Assembly (NCBI GenBank): GCA_963575745.1
Contig: CAUYUJ010015829.1
Coordinates: forward strand, 208,701-272,700
Origin: Prorocentrum cordatum
Taxonomy: Eukaryota; Sar; Dinophyceae; Prorocentrales; Prorocentraceae
Direction of reading: 5' to 3'
Length of the DNA stretch: 64,000 nucleotides
The notes beneath the pieces were generated by a model. The model saw nothing but the letters and a program-made list of their open reading frames with translations. It did not search any database and had not been told where the DNA came from. This document shows, in pieces, positions 50,625 through 60,124 of the stretch. Numbering within the stretch: position 1 is the first letter of the stretch; every line of letters starts with the position of its first letter. A program made the position numbers and the translations under genes.

Positions 50625-52828
50625 TCTTTGTTCCCTTTTCTTTGTTCCGTTTCCTTGTCAGTATGATCTGCCAGCCATTCTAGATCTTCTTCTATCAGGG
50701 ATGTCCAGGTTCTGGTTCTCGTAATAGTGTCCAGCTCGTCGAGCGCACGTCTTAGAATCGATGGGCCGCTTGTAATGATTGCCTTCAAGAATCGTAGCCG
50801 CCTGTATCTGAGTAGTATTGCCAGATTCCCAGTCTTTGCCTTGGCGTACAGCTCCTTGTCTGTTATCGGCTCCGTCGTGCGTGCTTCTTTCGGTCTGGTC
50901 TTTTGTCCCAGTGCTTGTCTAAGACCCTTTCCATATGCTGTCTCTGCGATTTTTTGGACCATCTTGGGCATCGGCGGCCATGTTTCGCTTTGCCATAATA
51001 ACTTGCTGTTCGCGTAGCTCTTCGTGTACTTTAGTTTGTCCTTCGCTGTGATCTTCGGGTTCGTACATATCATTTTCAGGTTCTTCATCTCCTGCTTGTG
51101 GCATATAGCACGCTTCTGTATCTCTGGCTGCCATGTGTTGTCCGCAGTTAGCTCCACTCCGAGATGTTTGTACGTTGCCACCACTGTCACTGACTCGTTT
51201 ATGCTCTCAATGTCGATCTTTACTCCTCCTTCTTTTTTGTATTTCCGCTTTGCCTCCGTCAAGTTTGGCCCTGCCAGGTGTAATATCGCCGCCGTTTTCC
51301 CAGGTTTGTAGTTAAGCTCGAAGCCGTATTTTGCCATTGTGATATGAATCGGAGGGAATACCGTCTGTATGTGTTCTTCTATCTTTTGATTGTCCGCGAC
51401 CACAGTAGGTATTGCCGTGTCACCGACGTAGCTGACGTCCGTGATCTCCGTGGCCGTGTCCCCTTCGTCTGTGTATATGCGTTCTACTTCGTGTCCAACT
51501 TTATGCAGTACCCCCATTTCCCTCATGTGCATGTCGATCTCGTCCAATGGCTTCCTATATATTACATTGAAGAAGAAGTCGGCGATTGAGTTGCCTGCCC
51601 TGGCCCCTCGCTTTGCCACCGCCGCCAAGTCCGTTGTCGGTGGATGGTACCATGTTACCCTCGCCGACTCTGATAGCATTGCCCATAGTGGTGCTGGTGC
51701 GTGTGGTCCTTGTACGGCTGGTGGTGCTGCTAGTGCTATTTCCAGCAGCGGTCGAAATTGCTGTCGTATCGTACTTCTCTGCAGTATTTCTTCTATGTCC
51801 TCCTCGGAATGATCCATTGCAACCCCCATTGAGCGAATGATCATACAGAAAGCATTCTTTAAATCCACGGATATCATCAGTGTTGACTTGCCTTTCTTTG
51901 CAATAAGTGATATCGCTGTCCTGATGAGGTGTCCAGCCATTGGCGCTCCCATTCCCTTTCTTCCTCCGACATGCGTGTCTCTAATTATGTGGTGTAGTAT
52001 CTTTCCCAGTGCCGACCTCAGCCACTTACGATAGTGTTTCCCCACCACATTGTTCAAACATATGTTTCTGACATGTTCCGACTTCCAATTAGAAGGTCCT
52101 GACTTTGGTATCCCGCATAGTGTAGCCTCCTTGAATGCAATGGGTTCTTGTAGATATAGCGCCGGTTTGAGGTATACTGGGTACCACCATCTTGCTGAAG
52201 ACTTCGCTGTAGCTCTTAGTACGTCGTCCAGTATGCTGTCTGGTCCAGCCGCCCGCCTTCTCTTAGCTGTCTTGTAGCTCCGCTGTATCTCATATCTGGT
52301 AGGGACGGTCTCGATGTCCTGCATGAAGGTCTCCGCGTAGTCGTTCTTCCTTTTGTTGTATAGTTCCTCCACCTCTGTTTTGCTCATGATGTCCGCGTCC
52401 TCGGCTTTCGCAAAGTGCCTCAGCATTGCCTCATTCGCTTCTTCTTGCGTTTGAGCTGGTTCTCCATTGACGTTTTCTCTGAATGGTAGTCGTCCTCCTC
52501 CCGCGAACCTCTTATTTTTCCTGCCACTCATCTTGAGAATCATGTCCACCTTGCTCCACTCCTTCTCGTGTTTGTTCTGCTGGATGTAGTCCACGATCTC
52601 GGCTGCAGTGTCGCTGATGAGCTTGGCCTTGTCCTCTCTGAGTGCCTTCCTGAGGTGTTTCTTGGTATCCTTGAGGAACTCTTTTGCTCTCCATGCCATC
52701 CTATCGAGTTCTATTATTCCCCCGTTGTACGTGTCGATGGCCAGCTGCAGGTTGTCCGTGTCCGCCCTCCAGTCTGTTCCTTCTGGTGCCAACTCATCAA
52801 TTTGTTCTGGGAGATGTCGTCGTAGCAT
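50621..52828 (-). pseudogene. LINE E reverse transcriptase, motif C reads YVGD
   Basis: The 735-codon frame is free of stops. A helical linker leads to KRRRAAGPDSILDDVLRATA and ATLCGIPKSGPSNWKSEHVR (fingers). Motif A is LMISVDLKNAFCMI with Asp at 51863-51865. Motif B-like AVAKRGARAGNSIADFFFNV follows. Motif C is SYVGDTAIP, with codons TAC GTC GGT GAC at 51419-51430: Gly (GGT, 51422-51424) at the first catalytic Asp. The thumb contains TYKHLGVELTADNTW, and the frame ends KGNKE-stop at 50621. Apart from the Gly, the domain looks complete. The frame start at 52828 follows a frame change from the endonuclease. Confidence 0.85.
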
Positions 52829-52829
52829 T

Positions 52830-54095
52830 GTGAAGGGTCCATTTTTCTTTTGTAAAGTATCTCTTCATTGCGAGTTGTACGTGTCGTCTCAATCTCACCA
52901 GTCCCATTGTTGTCCGCGATATGTATGGTTTGATTGCCGTTTTCTTATCTTCTGCAACGTACTTTTCTGATAACTGTCTGTATTGTTCCGTCGCAAACTC
53001 GCAGTGCTCGTTGACCCCCACCTCCCAGTATGGTATCATCGTAGCATCCAGTTCCATCTGAAACCCTCGAAGTAGTTCCTCTTGCTCCAGCTTCCTGATG
53101 TCTATCCTTTTTCTTCTGGCCTTCCCTTCTGATCGTTTGCCTTCTGCAGATGTCTCCAGTACCACTGGTATGTGATCTGGGTGTTTGGTGCCGTTGTCCC
53201 AGTCTGTCAGTGTAGCAGCGCTGGTTACCGAGTCGATGAGATGTCGCCCTAAAAGTACGTGGTCGATCTGCTTCAGGGTCGTCTTCCACTCGTTCGGCTT
53301 GTTCTTTTTGTCGGGCCTGTATCTGTATACGTACGTGTACCTGTCCTCCAAGTCGTAGTGCGTGGCGACCGCAGTGAGGTCGTTCTCGTTGGCGTATTTT
53401 AGTAATTCTGTGCCGTTCTCGTCCGTCTTCTCCGCTCCGAATTTGCCAACGATGTGCTCGTACCCGTCACTTTGCGTTATCTCCCCGTTGGCGTCCATTA
53501 ACACGATCGTGCACTTGAACTTGTCCTGCAGTCACCTGGTCTCCTTCCACCATTCTTGTCTTTCCTTCTTCTTGTGGTCATGGTGTGGTGTGTGGAATAC
53601 TCCTATTACCTCCTCTATCAGCGGGGCCTTGAGCCGTACGATGTATCTTCTTGAGTCTGCATGCAATTGACGAACATGTGAGATTTGCAAATATTTGACT
53701 CCTGATCTTGTGCATGCGTACGGCTCGGTCGTGTTGAATAATAGCCCACATCCCAGTTTTCCGCCGTCGTGTCCACCTGATAGTAGAATACATCCATCCA
53801 TTCTTGTTGTTCCAGGTGGTTGTCTGGTTTCTAGTATGCCCAATATATGTATTCCATGTTGTAGCATCTGTAGCCGTGTAAGCCCCCCTCTGAAGGGCTG
53901 CCTGCTTACGCGGTCGTGTACATCATTGTGTCCGTCTTCTCCCATCGTCATTGCATTGTATGTGCCGATCTTGACCTCGAACACCGTGTTCTTGTGTGCT
54001 CCATGCTCGGTCTTCTTCTCGTTGGTATATATATGCTCGGGTTCTTTCCCCATTGCCCACTCAGGTTCTGCTCGTGTCGTGTCCGTTCTTTGTTA
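52830..54095 (-). pseudogene. LINE E APE-type endonuclease
   Basis: The first part reads KIGTYNAMTM (Asn strand) and ILGILETRQPPG (Glu), then GCGLLFNTTEPYACTRSG. TGA at 53532-53534 follows WWKETR and is followed in the same frame by LQDKFKCTIVLMDANGE (Asp-Asn pair). The rest has DRYTYVYRYRPD, LKQIDHVLLGRHLID and PDHIPVVLE (Asp-His). All catalytic motifs are present; the only internal lesion is the TGA at a probable Trp site. At 52830 the frame changes into RT. The same frame runs upstream through TAA 54093-54095 into the RNase H tail, so RNase H and endonuclease were probably one protein. Confidence 0.85.
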
Positions 54096-55470
54096 TTCAT
54101 ACTCAAATTCCCATCCATTCTTTTCCATCGCCGTCTCGTTCGCCGCGTTGATGTTCGGGTACGCCCTCTTGTCTGAGTATTGTGTGTCCTTGAGTACTTT
54201 CCATTCGTCGTCTCTTTTGTAGGTAAGCATGTCAATACTGTCGTCCACATCCGCTGGTATATCTGGTCCCTCCATGGTTGTGTTTTTGCTATCGAGTCTG
54301 CCAATTCATTCCATGGATGTCCATCGTGGGCCTTCACGTAGTGGTTGGTAACTTTCATCCTTCTTCCCACTTCTTCCGCTGTCAGCACCGTCAGCCGCGA
54401 TAGCTCGTAGTCCGTGGCAATAGCCAGTGTACCGTCCGCTGCTGCCCGTGCCGCTTCACAATCCGTATGTATGTGTACCTCGTATTCTCTGTAGTTCGCG
54501 TATGCTGCCACGTATGCCCACAGTTGAGCCGTGAGCTCGCCTGTGTTGTGGTTTGCTGATCCTTCTTGTTTTGTCCGCGTGCTTCCTTTTGCCTTGCCCG
54601 TCAAATATCCCAAGAAGCTGAATCCATCCACTGTTTGCTTGGTGATGACGATGGACCACGACGTGTCCTCTGGCTTCGTGTCGTAGTAGCTCCCATCTGT
54701 GTGTATGTGGATGATCTTCGGCTGCTTCTCGTTCTTCGGGCACATCCGTATGGCCAACTCCGCAAAGTCGTGTAGCTTCATGCCGTTTGTGTCTGTCCTT
54801 ATTTCTATCGGTTGCCGCCGACGAGGGTATTTTGTGAGCATCTCCTCTGGCTGGATCTCGCACTGTACCATCCATACCTCTGGTGCAGGGTCGGGTCTTT
54901 CTTTTTGCTCTCTGTGCTGATGATCTCGGAGATGCTGCTCCCCCCGTTCGTCTTTTCTGTCTTCATGTGGGCCTGCTCGGTCCCTTCCTTCTCCTGAATA
55001 TAGCTTGCTTGTGTCCTCCTTGTCGCCATTCTTGTCCCCCACGCCATCGCCATCGAGCCCCTTCCTAGTACTTGATCTATCTACGTCGAGGTCCAGCTGC
55101 CTCTGTGTCCTGACTATTGCAGGCCGCCTCGGTATCCTCGTCTGGTCGGGTCTGCTGTCGCGTCCTTCGTGTAGGTTGCCCACCGTGGTCGCGTCGTCGT
55201 TGCCCATGCCATGAGGCCGAGTCGTTGTGACCTGGAGGTCGTCGAGTCTGGTGCAGTACCCATGGCTCCCAGCCTCGTTGCCTTCAACCTCTTTGAATGA
55301 ATTCTTGTCAAAAATGCCTGCCGCCTTTGAATTCGGTACCAGTATTCTTGCATCTCCTTGGTGAGCAACTCGCTGCCGTCGAAGTAGCTGGCGATGTCGA
55401 GCTCGGGCACACCGCCGCTCTTGTTCGCTGCCTTTCACGGTGCCAGTCTGAGCTTGCTCACCATTTTGCC
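54096..55470 (-). pseudogene. LINE E RNase H with N-terminal extension
   Basis: An ATG near 55464 opens MVSKLRLAP, a TGA (55435-55437), then KAANKSGG and LDIASYFDGSELLTKEMQEY. After a frame change near 55270 comes a hydrophilic stretch, then the RNase H: IIHIHTDGSYYD (Asp 54695-54697), NTGELTAQLWAYVAAYA (Glu 54536-54538), VHIHTDCEAARAA (Asp 54461-54463) and KAHDGHPWNELADSIAK (final Asp 54296-54298). All four acidic residues are present. A change at A5 (T5 on plus, 54283-54287) leads to a 60-codon tail, GPDIPADVDDSIDMLTYKRD to GWEFEYE, ending at TAA 54093. The domain precedes the endonuclease rather than following RT. Confidence 0.85.
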
Positions 55471-55472
55471 CC

Positions 55473-58080
55473 CTACTGGGGGCCTGCATCTGTCTGTGCT
55501 GCCCCCGACCCCCCCGTCCATGATTGAGGAGGTCGGGGGCGGGCCCTGAAAGCCCACCTCTTGGGCAAGTCCTCGCCGCCTTCTTCGTCGCCATTTGTCT
55601 TCTGCCTTGCAGGTCCCCTTGCCGCGCTCTCAGCGCTGTCTGCCTGTCTTGGCGGTGTGAGTGCGAAGAACTGCGTCCTTGCCCTTCTCCTTGACATCTT
55701 CTCCTCCTTCTGTCTCTCCTCCGCTTCTGTGTCCGCTGGCTCTGTGTCATCCTCTGCTTCGCTGCTTTCTGGGATCTGGATGCACTCTGCCACTTCCTCC
55801 TCCTTTGTTTCTTGGCATTGTGGGTTGAACGTGACCGTCTTGCTTATCTCCTCTTCCTTGGTTGTGTCGTCGTCCTTACTTCCGCCCTCCTCCTCCTTGG
55901 TCTTCTCCATTTCTTCTTCCCCTTTGTTCATGTCTGCCGCGTATATCTGAGACAGGGGAACGGCACCTATCGTGTATCTTGATTCATGTTCTGCCTGCTT
56001 CATCTCCTGGCTTTCCCTTTCTGCCTCCTCTTCTCTCCTCCTCAGTTCTTCCTCCTCTTCTTCCATTCTTTGCTCCTCTTCTTTTGCTTGTTGCTGTCGT
56101 CTCTCCTCCTCCTGTCTTTGTTTCCAGTACCACTCGTAGTCATCTTCTTCGCCTATCTCCTGGTACCAGTCTCGTGATCCTTGTGTCTGTGTCTGGGTCC
56201 ATTCATTTTGAGGCCTCCATCTTTGCTGTTCCCAGTCCCACCATGCATCTTCGTCATCTGATTATGGTCCGTGCATTGGCATAGCAGGATTAAGCATCTC
56301 ACCTGTCTGCTTTTCATATTCCTCTGCTGCTTCCTCGTTTTTCTGCTGCTCTTCTGCCATCTCCCGTTCTTCTGCTTGTCTTATCATTTCCTCGTTCTCG
56401 AGCTCTCGCTGCCTCTCCGTCTCTTCCCTGTGATCGGTCTCTGGATGTTTTAGTGGTCCGAAGTTGTTCGTCCTTCTCCACTCCTCTTTGTCTTCTTCCC
56501 ACTTCCTCATCTTCTCTCTCCTCTGTCGTTGCTGCTTTTCCGCCTCTTCTTGTTTTCTTGCCTCCTCTGCTTGTTGTGCGAGCTCTTGAACTTTGGCATC
56601 TCTCATAATCTGTTCCTGCGCCGCTATCTGTGCCTCTTGCCATTTTTGCTGCTTCCACCGTTCTTCCTGCAATTGCCTTTCTGCTTCTTCTGCTTTCTTT
56701 GTCAGCTCTGCTTCGCGTTGTGCCTTCTCTTCCATGGCAATGTTGGCAATCCTGGCATAGTCGGCTTGTATATTTTGCTGCCATCTTTGCGCCTGCGCAC
56801 GCATCTCTTCGGCCTCCTTTCTGTGCTGCTCCTGCATTGCTTGTATTTCCCTCCTGCGTGCTTCCTCTCCTTGTCTGAGCCTGTACTCCATCTCCTCCCT
56901 TTCGTGGCGTCTTTCTTCTTGCATCTTTCTCATTTGGGCACATGCCTGGATTGTCGTGTCTTGCATTTGCTTCTGCTTGCCATCCTGCCCGTTCTGCTGT
57001 TGTGCCAGTATTTGCCTCAACTCCGTGACGTTTTTGACATATTCCTGTTGCTTCTCATGTCCAGCTGCTTCTGCTGTCATGGCCCTTTTTGTCGCTTCAC
57101 CTACTTTCTCCACCATTTCCTTGTTCATCTCGACCAATTCTCTTATGTGCCTCTGCATCTCCTCCTTTTCTCTTCTGTCTTCCTCCATCTTGGTGGCTCT
57201 TATTATTTCTTCTCTTTTTTCCTCTCTCCTTCTTTGTATTTCCTCCTTGCTTGCTCTGCTCCTTTCTTCTTCTTCTTGTATCCTCCTCCGATCTTCCTCT
57301 CTCTGTCGTTCCTTCTTTTTATCCTTGTCTTGTTTCTCTTTTTCTCGCCTCCTTCTCCTCGGCTTCTTCCCTTCTCTTTCTTCTTTTTTCTTCCTCATCC
57401 GCTTTCCTCCTCTTCTCTTGTTCTTCTGCCATCTTTCCGTCGCTGTCGTTGCAGCTGTCCTCCGAGCTGGAAATGTCGGCCATTTCCAACTCGTCCTCGT
57501 TCGCAATGGCCTCCTGCTCCATGAGGTACTTGACCGCCATTCTCAGTTCCTTCTCTATTTTCTGCATGTCGTCTTCGAGTTGTCTATGCTGCTTCCTCAT
57601 GGCCGCCAGCTTCCCTTGGAGTCGGTCTCTGTTCGCTCGAAGTTCGTACAATTTCTTTTTGGCAGGCTGTGTCATCACCATCATGTGCTTCAACGCCGCC
57701 ATATCTTTTGTCTCCTCGATGACGTCCTGCTGGTCCTGGCGTTTCGCCACTATGATGCCCGCCAATATTCTCATCTCCTTCTCCGTCTTGTGCTTGAAGG
57801 CTCGCAGCATTTCGTGGTCCGTTGGAGGGTCCTCATATCTTCTGCTCTTTCTTGCTTCGCGGTCCGTGGATGGCGCTGTGGCCTTTATCACGTCCTGAAT
57901 GGCCCTGTCCTGGTTCTTCTTCTTCTTGTTCCATTTGGTGGCGTCTCCATCGATCTCCTTCCAGCTCCGTACTTTGCCTTTCCATGGCTGACCGCATTTG
58001 CACCACCATTGTGTATCTGAGTTCCATAATCCACACCTGGTATTCATGCACTTCCAGCCTTGCCACGGCGCTTTCGGCAT
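55473..58080 (-). pseudogene. LINE E ORF1: RanBP2-like zinc finger and long coiled coil
   Basis: ATG 58080 opens with WKCMNTRCGLWNSDTQWWCK, a W-x-C-x4-C-x3-N-x6-C-x-C pattern close to RanBP2-type fingers. About 200 residues of mixed helix follow (MRILAGIIVAKRQDQQDVIE, KKKLYELRANRDRLQGKLAA). Then comes a very long Glu/Lys/Arg/Gln coiled coil, with a frame change near 57340 (for example EEMRAQAQRWQQNIQADYAR). TAA at 56262-56264 follows MPMHGP and is followed in frame by SDDEDAWWDWEQQRWRPQNE, so it probably replaced CAA. The C-terminal 200 residues are acidic and end RPPQSWTGGSGAAQTDAGPQ. Role by analogy: RNA-binding, self-associating ORF1 protein. Confidence 0.8.
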
Positions 58081-58120
58081 TGTGTCCTGGTCCTCGTTGT
58101 GCTGCTGGTTGTGCTGGTGC

Positions 58121-58482
58121 TGCTGCGCCGAGTGGTGCTCCCAGAGCAGCTCCTTTGCAGCTGCCAGTCGAAGCAGTAGACGTGCTTGACCTCGTCTGTC
58201 CCGCTGGCGGCGATGCCACGCGGGCTCTGGTGCGGCTGTCCAGCCGCGCGGCGTGCTGCCGCCTCCGCCGCTGCCGCGGCCGCAGGCGCCGCTCCCCGCG
58301 GCGAGGGGACTGGGGGGCGACGGTGGCCCCCTCGCCGCGGTATGGCGCGCGGCGCGCTTCAGCCCCGCCCCGCGGGCTGGCCGATCGTCGCCTCCGCCAC
58401 CGCAAGAGCGATCGGGCGGCGCTGGCGCGACCGACCCCGATGGATCGATCGGGATCGGCGGGCCCGCCAGAGGCCAAATGGG
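58121..58482. other. 5' flank of LINE E, no gene seen
   Basis: Composition returns to GC-rich from about 58190. CTGCTGGTTGTGCTGGTGCTGC at 58103-58124 is a small repeat just upstream of ORF1. No spliced-leader sequence is present here. Confidence 0.4.
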
Positions 58483-58550
58483 CTTCTCTCCTCCTCCTCC
58501 TCCTCCTCCTCTCCTCCTCCTTCTCCTCCCTCGTCCTGCTCCTCATCCTC
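58483..58550 (+). repeat. (CTC)n tract
   Basis: CTC/TCC triplets with TCT variants, upstream of the 5' end of LINE E. Confidence 0.9.
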
Positions 58551-58793
58551 ATGCTCGTCCGGGCGGTTTGTGGAGTCGCTCTTGTCCCATGTCTGGGCCT
58601 CCTGGAGATCTGCCGTCGTCACGGCTGGGCTCCTCTCATCACTGGGGTTCCGGTCAGAGCACAGGTCGCCTATGAAGCCAGTGGTGCTCTGGAGGCAAGA
58701 AAGCCCTGAGGCTCTTCGCCGCCCTCGGGCTCCTGGGGCCTTTCTCCTGGCCCGAGACTGTCGATCCTCGGCTCGGGTGGAAAACCCGATCTA

Positions 58794-58950
58794 GGGGGCC
58801 ACATGCGAACCCTACCCCTACCCCCCACGATTTCGGAGGGGGAGGGTGGGGTTCCCTTCGCTCGGGGAGCTCCCGAATGGAGTGAACCCGAACCCCGCCC
58901 TCCCCCGCAGAAATCGTGGGGGGTAGGGGTAGGGGTCGCATGTGGCCCCC
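58794..58950. mobile_element. Palindromic miniature inverted-repeat element, copy 2
   Basis: 157 bases. The left end is GGGGGCCACATGCGAACCC, and the right end in reverse complement is GGGGGCCACATGCGACCCC. Arms continue with TACCCCTACCCCCCACGATT and meet at GGGGAGCTCCC. TA flanks both ends (58792-58793 and 58951-58952). It shares arms, length and centre with the copy at 15947-16104. Both copies are non-coding and would fold into one long hairpin as single strands. Confidence 0.87.
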
Positions 58951-58952
58951 TA

Positions 58953-59938
58953 CCATCCCGGAGAAAGCCCCGGGGCCCAGTACCCGTTTTCCTCAGGACT
59001 CCTCTCCTGGCCCGTCGCCGGATCCCCGCCCTTGCTCGTGCAGTGTAGCGCCAGGGGCCTCCGCGCTAGAGTTTTGAGAGGGGCCCTCGGGCTCCCGCGG
59101 CAGCAGCCAGCATCGCCACGTGTCCTCTCGCTCGGATGTGTCTGCCCCCCCCCCCCCCCTCTCCCTCGCCTCGCGGGTGCCCAGCTCCGTCCCCGAGGTG
59201 CCCAGCGCCCAGCCCGCAGCCTGCCCGCGGCCCCGCGCGTGGGTGGCGCCCGCGCTCTGGGCGAGGCCTCCTCCCAGGCGCTTCTCCGCCCGTGCCAGGG
59301 CCTTCCGCAAGCAGGCGCGCGAGGGGCACGGAGGGGTGGCACGCCTCCCTCCCAGGTCCTCGTGGCACCAACATCGCAGAGCGGATCTAGTGCGAAAAGC
59401 AGGGTGTCCTGGAGAAGTTCGTTCCCGATTTCGAGGCGACTTTCGCGCGGATTTTTTTTGGCCAGGAGTGAAGACGAAACAAGCATCCACGCGAAATTCA
59501 CTCCGTTTTTCACTCGCCGCTTCGGGGCCTTGCACTGACAGGAGTCCGCGCAAACAGCCGCTGCAGCACGTCTGCAAGGTCGGTGCAGCGACAGCTCCCC
59601 TTGGCCCCCTCGGAGCTCACCGAAGCGCTCGGTGCAACGTGCCACCCCGCCCGGGCAGCCTCTGCCGCTCCGCCCCAGCCGCCCCTGAGGCGGGCGAGGG
59701 ATCCCAGGGGCAGGCCTCTCGGGGCAGCGGGGGGCCTCTCCGCCCGCGCGCCGCCGAGGCGCGCGCGCGAGCGGCCTGGCGGGGCGGGCGGGGGCGGGCC
59801 GCGCGGACGCGGGCGCGCAAACTACCCGCGCGAGGCCGCCCGCCATGGTGTGCCGCGCGCTGGTGGCGTGTCGTGGGCCCCCTCGCGTGAGGTCGCTGTG
59901 CGCTCGTGGGCAGGGCCCCTCTGCCCCTCCAGGCCTCC
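58953..59938. other. GC-rich stretch, no assigned gene
   Basis: A 575-codon minus frame (58950-60677) and several plus frames are open through this block, with Arg/Ala/Gly/Pro-rich translations and no domain. A C run lies at 59143-59158. I treat the frames as products of composition. Confidence 0.45.
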
Positions 59939-60124
59939 CAGATGGGGTCGGAGGATCGCGCCACGTCGCCGATGCATCGGCCATGCGGCTCGATGTGGAG
60001 CCCGATGTTCTCCACGCCGACGTCGCCGATGCATCGCAGACGTCGCCGCTGTATCGCCGCTGTATCGCCGATGCACCGACGACGCGGCGCGAATCGCCGA
60101 CCCCATCCACTCCGACCCCATCTG
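59939..60124. mobile_element. CAGATGGGGTC inverted-repeat element, copy 2 (long)
   Basis: The left end CAGATGGGGTCGGAG and the right end CTCCGACCCCATCTG are a perfect 15-bp inverted repeat. The inside is filled with TCGCCGATGCATCG-like words (GCCGATGCATCGGC near 59968 is a full palindrome) and TATCGCCGCTGTATCGCCG. It shares its ends and several internal words with 33517-33646. A target-site duplication is not obvious. Confidence 0.65.

Larger units (their letters stand above)
49199..58120 (-). mobile_element. LINE E: long non-LTR retrotransposon with RNase H ahead of the endonuclease
   Basis: Minus-strand coding runs from ATG 58080 to 49296. ORF1 (zinc finger, long coiled coil, 58080-55473) is followed by a region with RNase H (catalytic Asp codon at 54695-54697), an APE-type endonuclease (54080-52830), RT (52828-50621) and a zinc-finger ORF (50624-49296). 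Visible lesions are in-frame stops at 56262, 55435, 54093 and 53532, and frame changes near 57340, 55480, 55270, 54283-54287 and 52830. A+T content and codon choice (many AGA, TTT and ATT codons) differ from the GC-rich flanks and from LINE D. A hairpin cluster lies at the 3' end. Confidence 0.9.
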
